From Oxyruncus cristatus (lineage: Eukaryota > Chordata > Aves > Passeriformes > Cotingidae), in the NCBI GenBank assembly GCA_013399855.1, contig VXAY01002117.1, forward strand, positions 960,499-1,024,498: a stretch of 64,000 bases of DNA, read 5' to 3'. The notes beneath the pieces are model-generated. The model searched no databases. It saw only the letters and a list, made by a program, of their open reading frames with translations, and had not been told where the DNA came from. Positions 12,301 to 22,656 of this stretch are shown here, in pieces. Numbering within the stretch: the stretch's first letter is position 1; the number at the start of each line of letters is the position of its first letter. The position numbers and the translations under genes were made by a program.

Positions 12301-13781
12301 AAAGCTGCCTTTCTTAGTTGTTTACACTTTTCAAAACATCAGGCTTTTAATAAAAGGAAGCTAGAGAGGAATGCATATTTTGCATATGTTAAAATTCTTG
12401 TAATTTCTTATTTGATACTTTAAACAGCCCAGTAACTTGTAGCAGGGACTTGCTACTTGTTAAGATGTGACTTCTTGGCTGTGTATGTGCCTGTGTGATT
12501 TATCCCCAGATACGGCTTCTAAACAAATACTGGAAGTTTGCCAGTGTGGAACTGAACACAGCTTTCTAAGCAGAGAAAAACAAAATGTGTTGGTGCTCTA
12601 CATATATTAGTATAGGAGCCAAACTAAAGAAAAAGGGAAATACATTGGGATTGAAGTTCTCTGAGGTTGATGTAATTAAAAGTAATGACCATGCAACCTT
12701 GAAATTTCGGGAAGCAGTGCACAACATGGTGCAGAGCCAGTAGATGATGGAAAGAAGCTGCCATCTGGAGATTATAGTGGGCTGAATGTCTGGATAGAGG
12801 TGTACGAACTACAGGTGGTTGCATTAGGAAATGGTCGGAGCCAGAAGGGACAGTAGAAAGTTACATTTAACAAAACAAAGAAGTTAGTGCTGAAAAGGCG
12901 TGAGCCAGTAAATAGGTTAGAAAACAAACAGTTCGAGTCTGTCATGGCTTAGTTAAATGGAGAGAGTCAAAGAGATGGGAGGAGTTGCACGCTGGGGCTA
13001 TAGAGCAGCTGAGATAAAGGGAGACTGTAGGAAAACTTTATCTTTGAAAGAATAAACAGAAGAGTACATATATTCTAAGAACTGTTTGTGCCAACATAAA
13101 CAGTAGCTATGTTTTCTACCACTTGCTTTTGTCAGTGGCGCACTAAGAAATGACTTAGGCACAATCTATTACCTGTTTGTCAGTTTACAAATAAGGCAGC
13201 TTTCAGTTCTTTAGCTCAGGTTTTATAGATGTGTTAGCTGCTAAAACCTTCCTGTGAGCATTATTATAAATACCCATAGTAATGCATTCCTCTAATCTAT
13301 GTTACAGACAATGCTAATGTAAGAAAAAATAATTGGTTAGTTTTGTACTGTGACATTTTGTAAAAGTTTTCCCCATCTAATTAGACAGAGGATACAGTTG
13401 CTTTAGTAACTTAACATACTTTAGTAAGGCTGTATGATCAGTGAACAAAACTGGGTTATTTTTTGAGTAAAAGAATGCTTAACTCATTCTGAGATTCCGT
13501 GTTTGTAAATAAAGGAAGATACTTCCTGCCACTATGTACTTAATCAAGGTGCATAATGGAAACTTGTTTTCCTTTCTTGAACCAAGTTTGTCTAGCTGAT
13601 GCAATATCACAGTAGACTGTAACTTTTCACTGAAGCATTATTAATTTAGTAAATGGGACACACTTTGAAATAGGAGAAACAATACAGTATTTTTCCCTCT
13701 CTTTAGGAATTGAAGTCACGTTCTGTGAGAAGAAATTTTTCGCATCTTTCGTCAGTGCGTCTGAAACCGCAGTATGCATGA
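254..13781 (+). CDS. BOLL: BOLL, boule-like RNA-binding protein (3' part, eight coding exons)
   Basis: Spliced coding region built from eight exons: 254-308, 1062-1143, 4154-4320, 4835-4906, 5615-5662, 6702-6827, 8252-8326 and 13707-13781. All internal junctions are GT-AG and every phase fits, giving 232 residues plus stop after one split codon. The first exon carries the second half of RNP1 (YGFVTF) of the RRM. The second ends the RRM with KKLNIGPAIRKQ. Later exons give the boule-type Tyr/Pro/Gln-rich tail (GYPYVYHNGVAYFHT, QWQWSV, LYLQPSEVFYQP, YSDHGVQT). BOLL is a cytoplasmic DAZ-family protein that binds 3'UTRs and promotes translation in meiotic germ cells. The start codon and the first half of the RRM lie left of the window. 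Odd points are an internal 39-bp tandem duplication and a C-terminal exon unlike the mammalian end I remember. The identity is very secure; the last exon is less so. Confidence 0.95.
1062..1143 (+). CDS. BOLL: BOLL exon, end of the RRM
   Basis: The acceptor is a pyrimidine-rich tract ending TAG at 1061 and the donor GTATGT starts at 1144. It encodes AKKLNYKDKKLNIGP followed by AIRKQQ, the beta-4 end of the RRM, and finishes in phase 1 with the first base of an Arg codon. Confidence 0.95.
4154..4320 (+). CDS. BOLL: BOLL exon with duplicated AGTMY block
   Basis: The acceptor CAG ends at 4153 and the donor GTAAGT starts at 4321. It completes the split Arg codon and then contains two consecutive 13-codon copies of an A-V-T/S-P-x-AGTMY-x-TT block. 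After these comes GYPYVYHNGVAYFHT, the most conserved boule signature after the RRM. I remember a single AGTMYLTT block in mammalian BOLL. Confidence 0.95.
4159..4236 (+). repeat. 39-bp in-frame tandem duplication in BOLL
   Basis: Unit 1 is 4159-4197 and unit 2 is 4198-4236. They match at 35 of 39 positions by direct comparison and keep the frame. Each unit gives 13 residues ending TT, with AGTMY identical in both. Confidence 0.95.
4835..4906 (+). CDS. BOLL: BOLL exon encoding the 24-residue DAZ repeat
   Basis: Exactly 72 bp in phase 0 at both ends, with acceptor AAG at 4832-4834 and donor GTAGCT. It encodes SRSVSSSPVMVAP then PVYQSPTYHYQ, which aligns with the DAZ motif (SPVQV...YQ...YNYQ type). 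The 24-codon, phase-0 size is the unit that was amplified in primate DAZ. Confidence 0.93.
5157..5366 (-). mobile_element. CR1 LINE fragment (3' region, diverged)
   Basis: On + the stretch contains the antisense CR1 hallmarks in order: GATGGAGATTCCACAACC at about 5229, CTCTTCCAATAG-like text, CTCACAGTAAAGA, and CCATTGATTCTTGT. Compared from memory with avian CR1 it is a diverged internal piece without the 8-bp tail repeat, inserted antisense in a BOLL intron. Confidence 0.8.
5615..5662 (+). CDS. BOLL: BOLL exon, QWQWSV block
   Basis: A 48-bp phase-0 exon with acceptor TTTTAG at 5614 and donor GTAAAT at 5663. It encodes APTQCFSSQWQWSVLQ. The QWQWSV core is conserved in vertebrate boule proteins. 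Confidence 0.93.
5999..6350. repeat. 20-bp perfect direct repeats bounding a 312-bp segment
   Basis: GTTATTTGAAAACAAAAATG occurs at 5999-6018 and again at 6331-6350. Between them lies 6019-6330, which holds a stop-free + frame from 6054 to its TGA at 6311. The arrangement resembles a target-site duplication around an insertion, but I see no terminal poly(A) or recognised element. Confidence 0.6.
6702..6827 (+). CDS. BOLL: BOLL exon, LYLQPSEV block
   Basis: A 126-bp phase-0 exon with acceptor TTTCAG at 6701 and donor GTATTT at 6828. It encodes LYLQPSEVFYQPIGITQEGG and then CISPPLLMEATVPE, matching the Pro/Gln-rich boule tail. Confidence 0.94.
8252..8326 (+). CDS. BOLL: BOLL exon, YSDHGVQ block
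   Basis: A 75-bp phase-0 exon with acceptor CCAG at 8251 and donor GTGAGT at 8327. It encodes LYSDHGVQTLHHQPYAQSHI then AMPAA. If the donor were skipped, the frame would continue about 17 codons into the intron before a stop, giving an alternative tail. Confidence 0.93.
9161..9175 (+). promoter_or_regulatory. CTCF-like core motif
   Basis: CCAGCAGAGGGGGCT fits the CTCF core consensus (CCASYAGRKGGCRSY, from memory) at 14 of 15 positions, with the mismatch at position 12. It lies in the last BOLL intron. Sequence match alone is weak evidence of occupancy. Confidence 0.3.
10410..10470. repeat. T/G-rich low-complexity tract
   Basis: Runs of T broken by single G, GG or C over about 60 bp. It is simple low-complexity sequence inside a BOLL intron. 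Confidence 0.8.
13707..13781 (+). CDS. BOLL: BOLL terminal coding exon (probable)
   Basis: A good pyrimidine tract and TTTAG acceptor at 13706 precede a phase-0 frame of 24 codons ending at TGA 13779-13781. The tail is Arg/Lys-rich (SRSVRRNF, VRLKPQYA). Its phase matches the preceding exon and a poly(A) signal follows about 630 bp later. It does not resemble the mammalian BOLL C-terminus I remember, so it may be an alternative or lineage-specific last exon. Confidence 0.7.
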   Translation, partial: ELKSRSVRRNFSHLSSVRLKPQYA

Positions 13782-14435
13782 AGTCATCATTTTCATCCTA
13801 GGAAAGATCACAGAATGGAAGAGTGCATTCTTACACTATTCTCTACAGATGCTGTGAAACATTTTTTCTTTTAGCCATGTACTTTGCTAACATACCTATC
13901 ACATGGAGGGAATGTTCTTCCTAACCTGTGACATCTGCCAGCAAGTGCCTCGTTAATATACTACTCCTTTTTGTCAAGTCACAGAATGAAATTTTGTGGT
14001 TTGGTCAGGTAAAAACACACAAAATAACAGCTTTACTCTGCTCTTCCTGTCCTAATATAAATCCTGCTACAGGACCAAATGGTCATTTCTGATACACAGC
14101 CTGCTGTATGAACTCCAGTTCCTAGGATAGATGGAAAGCCAAGGTACTTCTACTAAAGGGAAAATTTCACCTTTAATTTATGGGTTGCATAAACTTGAAA
14201 GATACATTAGTTACAAAGTAAAAGCCATTTTGCCACATACTGACAGCATTTTTGTGCCGTGGATACAAATCTGTTTATTTAAATCTGTGTGCATTTCATT
14301 TCGATCCCAAAAGAGTTTGTCTAGCTTACAGTTTTTTGCAATCAGTATTTTCTGCTTTTATAAGGTATTTTACTTATGTGTTGTTTTAGTGCTTGGGAAT
14401 AACTTTTTGAAATAAAACTTGGACCACTCATTTAA
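13782..14435 (+). other. BOLL: BOLL 3'UTR (inferred)
   Basis: Non-coding sequence from the stop to just beyond the AATAAA at 14411. The cleavage point is an estimate; longer forms cannot be excluded. Confidence 0.6.
14411..14416 (+). terminator. Poly(A) signal of BOLL
   Basis: Canonical AATAAA about 630 bp after the BOLL stop, followed by T-rich sequence. It is the first canonical hexamer on + after the stop. Confidence 0.55.
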
Positions 14436-14439
14436 TAAC

Positions 14440-17400
14440 TATTTGTTCTCATCCTAACATCTTTCTTGCACATAGTAAGCAATGTACTTGGTTTTATGGT
14501 ATGTTTTTGGCTACAGAAAAAGGCAATGCTACTTCACTACTTGGGTTACAAGACCATTGAAAACTCTTTTTGCTTCTTTGACCTTTTTCTGTTGTCAGTG
14601 TGAAAATTAGGAACTCCCTGGTAATATCACCAGTTGAGATGAAATACTATTTTCTCCTCAACTTCAGGGAGATAATTTTTGTTTCCCCTCTCAGCTTCTT
14701 AGGATTCCTTCCATGTATCATAAAATCCAAATTCCTCAAAGGTTGAAAATACAGCCTTTGTAGTTAATAGGAGTGCAAGCTATGGCTTATTGCTTCTGTA
14801 GCACTGAGGTCTTTATGTATGTAAAATATCCTTGAGCTGTTTGGGTTTTCATCTGATTTGTGGTAATTTGGGGATTTTCTTTTCAGATGGCTTTGTTTTG
14901 TTGGTATTTTTTTCCCTTTAATCATTCAGGGATATTACCAAGTGAGCAATGTAGCAGTAAATAATCTATATGTAATATGTAAATCTGTTTAAAGATGGTT
15001 CTAGTCATCAGTTGGAGTCTGTTCTGGTTTTATACTGTTTTGAAATTGTAAAAGGAGAGTCCATGTACTGTGTCTTGGTTGCAAGTTTCCTCAAGTGACC
15101 TTCCACTTTCTGCCAGGTAGAAAAATATACACAAATATTATTTTAAGAGGTTCTGTTTTAAAAAAACTTGTTACCATAGCAGCAGTGGGGGATTGTTTTA
15201 CCAGTAAGTATCAAAAAAGGTATACAATTTGTTGGACACATGAAGAGCTCAGCCTATTTTTGAAGGGCATCATCTGTAGATTGTCAGACCTCTGCTCCAG
15301 TCTGTACCACTAAACACATCTGTCCAGTTCTGTTTAATTTTCAGATTTTAGAACTCATTGATGCAAATGTCACAAAAATCTTGGCTCATCAGAACAGTAA
15401 TTCATTTCATGGAAGAATTTTTACGTTTAAGTATCTTTTTTTTAATGAGGCTCTCCAAAGCTGCCAAAGAAAGGTTATGTGTTCTGTTGGAGCCTTAATT
15501 CTTGTCGCAAAACACACGTTTGATCCAGGATTCAGAAGATTTAGTCCTGATTTTTGGAATCCACAGTTTGTTTACCAAACATGACTTCCCCGTTTTTAAT
15601 AATGCTTTAGAGATCCGAGAAGTAAATTTTACAGTGACTAGTAACTTAAAAAAATAAGTGATTAGAGGGAAGTCTCTTGAACTAACTGCTTGGAAGTGTA
15701 CCAGTACTGTGCTGTCACTTAAAAGTCATCAGATTGTGGCTCTATTTTAGATACTCACAAAATGTAGTTTATTTTCCGTTAACTGGTACAGATGTTAGAC
15801 TGTTGATAATGAGTTGATCCCGTGGCCTTTGCTTCAGAGATCCCTTTGAGGTTTTTTTACTTGCATGTGAACTTGATCATTTGTAAGGATGTCCAGTGTC
15901 AGGCACATAACTGTTCCCTGCAGTGCTCTACTGTGGGGTCTGTAACATCAGTCTGGAGGTGCTCTTGGTTAGGATTGTGTCTCCAGCTCTTAACAATGCT
16001 TCATTTTGATTTAAGACACCTAGAAGATACCAAGATGAAGCTCAGCGTTGGGTTGGCATTTCTCTAGGAACTGGAGGTCAGTGTTGAAATACTGAGGGTT
16101 CTTCACTGATGTTGTAGCTTATCTTTCCTCTAAATGCTTGGCAAGAGTGATGGCTTGGCATCAGTTAGCAGTGACTGAACCTTTCAGGAGTTGAATCCTT
16201 CTGTAGACACAACTGAGATATAACTGCCTTACCACTTATGAATCCCTGTAATGGAGTTATATATGCATTGAAAAAGAACTACGTTTCCTCAGGTTGTTGT
16301 TACCGTGATGTTCTAGAATTCATGATTTTTTTGTTGTTGTTTTGCACTGCACAGTATTCTCCTGCCAGTTCAGTTCTCCCGTGCTGTTATATAGAAGTAA
16401 TTTAGTTAACTGGAGATGTTCCAGTAAGAATTTTGGGGGTTGGAGAAAGGACCGTGTTCTCTTTGGCCTTCTGCGGTTTCCCAGTGATAGTTGTAAGGCT
16501 TCACATGTGCCAAGAGGGAAGGGACCAGGTAAGGCCTGTGCTCTGGATACAGTCAGTAACAGCAAATCCTCCTCTTCATGCACTGGCTGTCACATTCATG
16601 TATTAGCAGACTAAACTAATTTTCTGGCTTCCACCTGTTAGAATTCAGAGATCTGGTTGCTATCTTGTGTTTTCTACTGAGCTAGATGTTACAATATTTC
16701 TAGTGAACACTCTATATTTAATGTTAGGTTTCTATGACAGGTTAGTTCTGACATTCTCCATTAGATAACACTGGATAAAACCCCTGTGGAGAGGCAGAAA
16801 GGTACTGAAGTTCCATCTCCTGTATTTTTGTGTGTTTAGTTGACACATTTTGCGTTAAGTAGAACTCTCTAGTTCACTGACTTTTTTGGTTCCTGCTACT
16901 TCTAATCTTACACATCAGAAGTCCATTCATCTTCTGAAAAACTGTTTACACTTTTCGTTTTAAATTGGCAATTCTTTGCATTCTGAAACTGGTTTTTCCG
17001 ACTAGCTATATTAAGTCATTGAGTAAACTGCATTCCAACAGTAACTGAGCAGAAACTAGCAGAATACATGGCTCTCTTGAAGTGTTTTTCTCTGTTAACA
17101 TAGTTTTAAAATATGTAGTTGTGTGGCTGCAAAATAGCTTTTTCTTTTTGGTAAAATAGGTTTGTGACTTTTTAATGTTGAAGGTACTTCAATAGTTTCA
17201 ATTCTTTTGGTATGGAAGCTTCTTACGCTTCCTATCGAAATAGAAAACTCATAGCTTAAAAGCAGTGTTTTAAGTGTACAAAATAAAATGCAGTGTGTGC
17301 AGTCCTGTACAGAAATCCTTATATAGCTGTTATACAGAAAACCCAAATCTAGACCATGCAGTTTCATTCTAGAATTCATGGTTTCGGTCGATGGCAGACA

Positions 17401-20400
17401 TGTGGCTGTGTTGTTTGATACTGTATTGCAAATACAGAGGGTACACTTATTGCAGCCTTGGTAAGTGAGACTGTGGATGCACATAAATAAAAGCTTAGTA
17501 AAACTTGCAGCTCTCATTTTAGAGAACTGTTAGCAATTTTAGAAATCAAAAGCTCTTTCTGTTGCAACTGCTTGTAATACAGCAATAAGTTTCTATAGTT
17601 TGGAGTTTCTAGTCAAGTTCTGAGTTGGTAGCTGAAAGTTTAGTTCCAACTGGTCTGTACCTGCTGTTCAGATTGTAACTTTTGTTTGTCGCATTGGTGA
17701 GTAGTTAAATATGGGTTTAGAACGATATGAAAAATGGAATTGAACTTTGATCATTAAACTGTATTTTAATGACTGCAAAAGCAAACTATTGTCATATGTG
17801 TTCATTATTTTTAGAACATTAAGTTAAATATTATAGCATAAAAGCTGACTTTTATACTCAAGTTAACGTGTTTACAAGACTGTGCTCTTGTCCTACTCAC
17901 AAAGCTATTCCTTAAAAAGAAAAAAAATTGGGGTGAATTAAAATCAAGTTACCAAACCCAAGAGCCTTCACAATGCAGCTTGAATACTTTAATGTCTTTA
18001 AATCCATTCACTCTACAGGAAAGAAAAAAAAAAATAAATGTCAGTGCTTTACTGAAATAATTTGTTCTTGGAGATGGGGCTGTGAAAAACACTGGACAAC
18101 TGAGTTGCAGAATTCTTCTCAGAAAATTTTGGCTTTTTCTGTTGTTATTCTCTCCCAAGCAAAAACTTGACATTTGCTGGCAGTCATAAAACAGAGGAAG
18201 TAAGCCTGAAAATAAGTTCAAAGAGGAACTGAAGTTCAATGATGTTGCAATTTGAGATAATTGATATTTAGTGGTTTTTAAATGGTTTTTGAGTCCTATA
18301 ACTGTTCAGATGCCCTCAGGTTCTGGAGAAATCTGACTAATGTAGCTTGTGTTTGCAGTTTGCCCCTTTGCATCTTACTAATGTGTCTGTCCTCTGTTTA
18401 AAAACCTTGTGTCAGTGATGGCTGATCTACAGGCAATATTAATGCTGATTTTTTTATTCTTTATTTTCAATGATGCCTTTGGAGGATGCAGATATTCTAC
18501 CCCAAGTAGGAAACATGTTTGGTTCAAATACATTGTCTTGACTTTGTCAGAGGAACTTAAGAGTTATCCTCTCTGTTTCTTGTTAGTTGAGTCAGTTTTG
18601 ATCCTAGTGAAATCTTTATAAATAACAATAATTTATTCCTTAGGTATTGGAGTTTTAAGGTATTTGCATTTCTGATGCTCACTGCACAAACCTTGAGACT
18701 GGGAAGCCTGTACAGCGTGTATTAGTGAATTTATTCCAGGTAAGCTCAAATGTTTTGAGTGAATAAACCTTCCCACAAATGTACTGCCTGTGGTGGCCTG
18801 ACAGGCTGGGAGATGGGTGATGTTCTCTTGGAATCTTCAGCCAATTCTAAATGGTGTGACTAAGCAGGAGTTTTGTCATGGTTGTGATACCCCTTAAATT
18901 CTATAGCCCTTTTACTGTGTCATTGATTCATCTTTTGAAATTTAAAATTATAATACTGCCTGTTTCTCATTATTTTTGAAGTTAACGCAGCAGTTAAGCA
19001 GTGTGATTCCTAGTGCTTTGAACTTACTGGCCAGTATCCTAATCAGAAAGAGACAGGGATGTCTTTAAGGTAACATTTACTACAGATACTGATATAGCTG
19101 TCTGAAATACAGATTCAGTTACTTAAGATCTTTAGTTTTAGTATCCATTAAAAACTAAACACTTATAAGTTCATCTCTCTGACTTTTTATTTTTAGCTTT
19201 TATTTAGTGTGCATGCAGACAAGGAAAACCACCTGTGTATTTTCACAGTTTTCACGATTTTCTTTGTCTCATGATTTTAATCAACAAGGAGAAGTTGGAG
19301 TTTTGGAGAAGGCGTTCTTGTAAATAGCCTTTGTATTCACATTGGTTTATCACATATGTTCAAAGCCCCAAGAAGTGTTAACTTTACAATTCTAGCAAGA
19401 GATCTCCTCAGAAAGGAGTGCCAGTACCTGTTGTATTTGGCACCAGTGCCGTAGACAGAGCCTGCCTTGGGTGTCAGTGATGTCGGTAACAGCTTAGCAC
19501 AGAGTTGGGAACAGGGGCACGTGTAGTTCCAACCGGTTTCAAGCATGGGATCGTGTCCTTCCTCTCAGTCACATAGCAAAAAAAAGACAAAAATACCTCC
19601 CTGCAAATGTTTTCAAACCTCCCACAGACAACAGGGAACAATGCACATCATGAACAAGGGACAGGAACAGCCCTGATCTGTGGGTAGGCAGCAAGGCTGT
19701 TTGTCTCACGGTCTGGTCAGAACTACTGTGCAGAACTGCTGCTGCATCTCATCCTGCACTGCCAGCAGAAGTCAACAACCAGTGCTGGGGACATGATCCT
19801 GCGGGTGTGCTACTCTCCTGCAGGCTTCATATTGCTCTTCCATTTCATCAGAATAAAAACTCTCAGGGGATCCTGGAAGCCTTCCACAGAATCATAGTTC
19901 CTCTGGATTCATTGGCCCTTTGACTATTTTTGCCTTTTTAAAAGTCTAAAGATTACGTCAAGCTTCAATGGAAAAGTGACATGCTCTTTCAGTGGCTGCA
20001 ACACATCAGTGAATCCCAGTTTTAGGGATTTGCTCCTCTCTCATACTAGTTCCCAGCGTGTTTGTAGCTTGCATCACTGCAGGTGCATTGTTTTGTAGTT
20101 TGTATCCACCTTGTAACAGGCAACTACAGCTGTTCAGGCAGGTCTTCAAGCAGCTCTTGAAACCAAGAATCTTGCGATCCTGCTTCTCTCCCGAGTCATT
20201 TGGCTACCTTGATGCAGTTTTGAAGTCCTGTGAGGGATGCTGCTGGTTCTTGCTGATTTTTTTGTCTTCATTTTGACATGTGAAGTCCTCAGTTTCATTG
20301 GTTCAGTCTAGTGACTGAGTCAAGTCTGCAGTGACAACGTTGACTGGCTTCCAACTTGGAAGCTTGTAACTCCTTATACTGATCTAGGATTGCACAAAAT

Positions 20401-22034
20401 AAGGACCACTGCTTTCATCTGTAACAGTATTTCTTTGTAGTGTCGTGAGAGTTTGTTTATACTGGGGGAAATCCCGTCTTGGTGAGAAGGTTGAAATATT
20501 GTGTAAGCCTTGTCATGAAGAGTTCAAAACACAATATTCTGGCCTCATTAAAAATGTAGCTATGTTAAGTAAAATAAATAAATGAAAAGGCAGCCTGCTG
20601 GCAACTGGACTAGAGCTGCACAAAGTTGTTTTACTTGCAGCTATCTTAGTCATACCATGGCTTTATACAAGCAGTTCCAGTGGATCTTAAGGTCTGTGTG
20701 GAATGAAGCAGTGGGGTTGTCAGGCTTGAGTGGACAGTTTACATGTGTGGCTGGTATAGCAACAGTTCAGGGATAACCTTTCTGAGAACTGGGAGCGATT
20801 TATGTGTAAGACAACATGCAGGAAGATGATGAATTCTGCTTGTTTGGTATTTTTTCCTAGGTTTTAATCAAGATGACAATACTCAGGGGTTTCCTCTTGG
20901 TTTCAGCACCCAGGAGCTTGTTTTAAAGTCTGTTTGTGAGACTTAAGCTATAAGTCCTAGATTCTGCGCTCAGTGATTTGTAAACTTTTCCAGAGTTAGT
21001 AAATTTAAGCTATAATGTGTATTTCAAAGGGGTATAGTCTTTAGATTTATCACTCCTGGTATGTTACTTAAATAAAAAGTTAGATCACTTTGCTTCCATT
21101 AGAATAGAATCCCACAAATAGTTAATGCCTAACTTGCAGTGATTCGTTATAGAAAATGTTGGCATTTTTTAATAAGATGAATGTATTTCAATGAAGAAAA
21201 AGCAGAAAAGCTTTTTGAATTCAAATGTGCAGTTCCTTTAATCTAAAATGGTATTATGAATCTCTGACTTTCTCTGGATGCAATCTAAAAATAAGTGAAT
21301 TTCCTAACAAGTCATCCTGGGAGTAACAAGGCCTTAGAAAATAAATCGCTGCTTCTTTTTCTCTGTGCGTTATCATGGTTTGCATCAGCTGTAATACAGT
21401 TACAAGTGACTTGCAATATGTAACATAAATGAGAGCCCTTAAAATTATACTAAATTTTCAGGACCTAAAGAAAAGTTGATATAGGAAACAGTGTTGAAAG
21501 CCTGTGGCTGTACCAACTGAGGTCATCCTAACAGAGGAGGAAAGGATTTTATTTGTTCACTACCCATGAAAAATGGGAAACAAAGTTTTGTAACTTTTTT
21601 CATACATAATATTGAAAAAGTCTTTCCCATTTGAAATGAGGAGTATTTCAGTGTCATTTTTTGGTGTTTTTCAAAACCAGTTACATAATTTTAGTGATGT
21701 AGATTCTTACAATTTTTCTGGACAAGAAATTACTACATACATTTATGTTATTACAATGTATTACACTATGTTGATGTTTTTTGGTTTTGTTTTTTTTTCC
21801 CCTCTGGAAGAACATTCCTGTAGAAAGGAAATAGGAGCCCAAGTCTGAAATCTAAAATAAGGACTAAACAGCTTTTCACTTGCTTTTCTGCCCTTTGAGA
21901 TGCCAGAAGCAATTTCCTCTTGAAGCTGACTTCCTCTCTGGAAGTGATTTTCGTCTCCAACCATGTTGAGGCTCTTTTCTCATTCTTTCATTCTGACTAA
22001 CTTGCTTTTTTCCCCTCTGACTTTCTACTGCAGT
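14440..22034. other. BOLL-RFTN2 intergenic interval, no gene recognised
   Basis: About 7.6 kb with only short frames in all six phases. No MetRS-like signature (HIGH- or KMSKS-type) or long frame is present on -, although MARS2 lies between these genes in mammals. No assembly gap is visible. A somewhat GC-richer block at 19550-20300 is unexplained. Confidence 0.6.
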
Positions 22035-22049
22035 TGGGAACTTCTGGAG
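22035..22049 (+). promoter_or_regulatory. Possible non-coding 5' exon end of RFTN2
   Basis: A strong donor GTAAGTAATG at 22050 sits about 470 bp upstream of the RFTN2 start codon. It is preceded by a pyrimidine tract and CAG at 22032-22034. It could be the end of a 5'UTR exon or a tiny internal exon. No CpG island or TATA box accompanies it. Confidence 0.25.
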
Positions 22050-22517
22050 GTAAGTAATGACAGACAAGTTTCTCTCTAACTTTCTTTTTCAGTTCTTCTT
22101 CCACTCCCCCCTCCCTCCCCCCCTCACCCAGTCAGTCTAGAAGGACAAACAAAGCACTATTGGTGTCCTCTGCAAGAGAGCACTGATAGGGGCTGGCTGT
22201 AAATTGACGTGGCATGGAAAATCTCTGCTAGTTTGGAGCAGCTCTAATGTTGCTGCGAAATCAAGCCTACTCTTAACCAAGTTTATAGCTTGAAATCATC
22301 TCGGGCTTACGGGTTCTATATTAAAAATGAATGGAAAGTACCTTCACTTTTCTGTTTGGGAACTGGATTTTTTCTCTATTTGGATTTACAGCTAATAGAA
22401 AACAAAATCAAAGGGAATTATTTGGTTACTTTTTTTGTTTCTTCCCTGTAGTAAAAGCGACAGATCTTGCTGCTCCCCCCACCTTTTCCTGCAACTTAAT
22501 CATTTGCAGATCTTGCC

Positions 22518-22656
22518 ATGGGGTGCGGACTGAGAAAGCTGGAAGACCCAGATGATAGCAGCCCTGGAAAAATCTTTTCTACACTGAAGAGACCACAAGT
22601 TGAAACAAAGATGGATTCTGCTTATGAATATGTATTGCTGGATTTTACTTTAGAAG
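22518..22656 (+). CDS. RFTN2: RFTN2 coding exon 1
   Basis: ATG at 22518 begins MGCGLRKLEDPDDSSPG, carrying the acylation signal, and the exon ends in DFTLE plus one base before GTATTT. Two candidate acceptors just upstream (CAG ending 22509, TAG ending 22451) suggest the ATG exon may follow a non-coding exon. Confidence 0.97.

Larger units (their letters stand above)
8327..13706 (+). other. BOLL last intron (5.4 kb)
   Basis: AT-rich intron without a recognisable gene. It holds a poly-T/G tract (10410-10470) and a CTCF-like core (9161-9175). I looked for an exon encoding the mammalian-type ending (...TVWSIHY) and saw none. Confidence 0.6.

Noticed and set aside
14131..14415. A 94-codon + frame after the BOLL stop
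   Set aside because: It lies in the inferred BOLL 3'UTR, has AT-rich random composition and overlaps the poly(A) signal.
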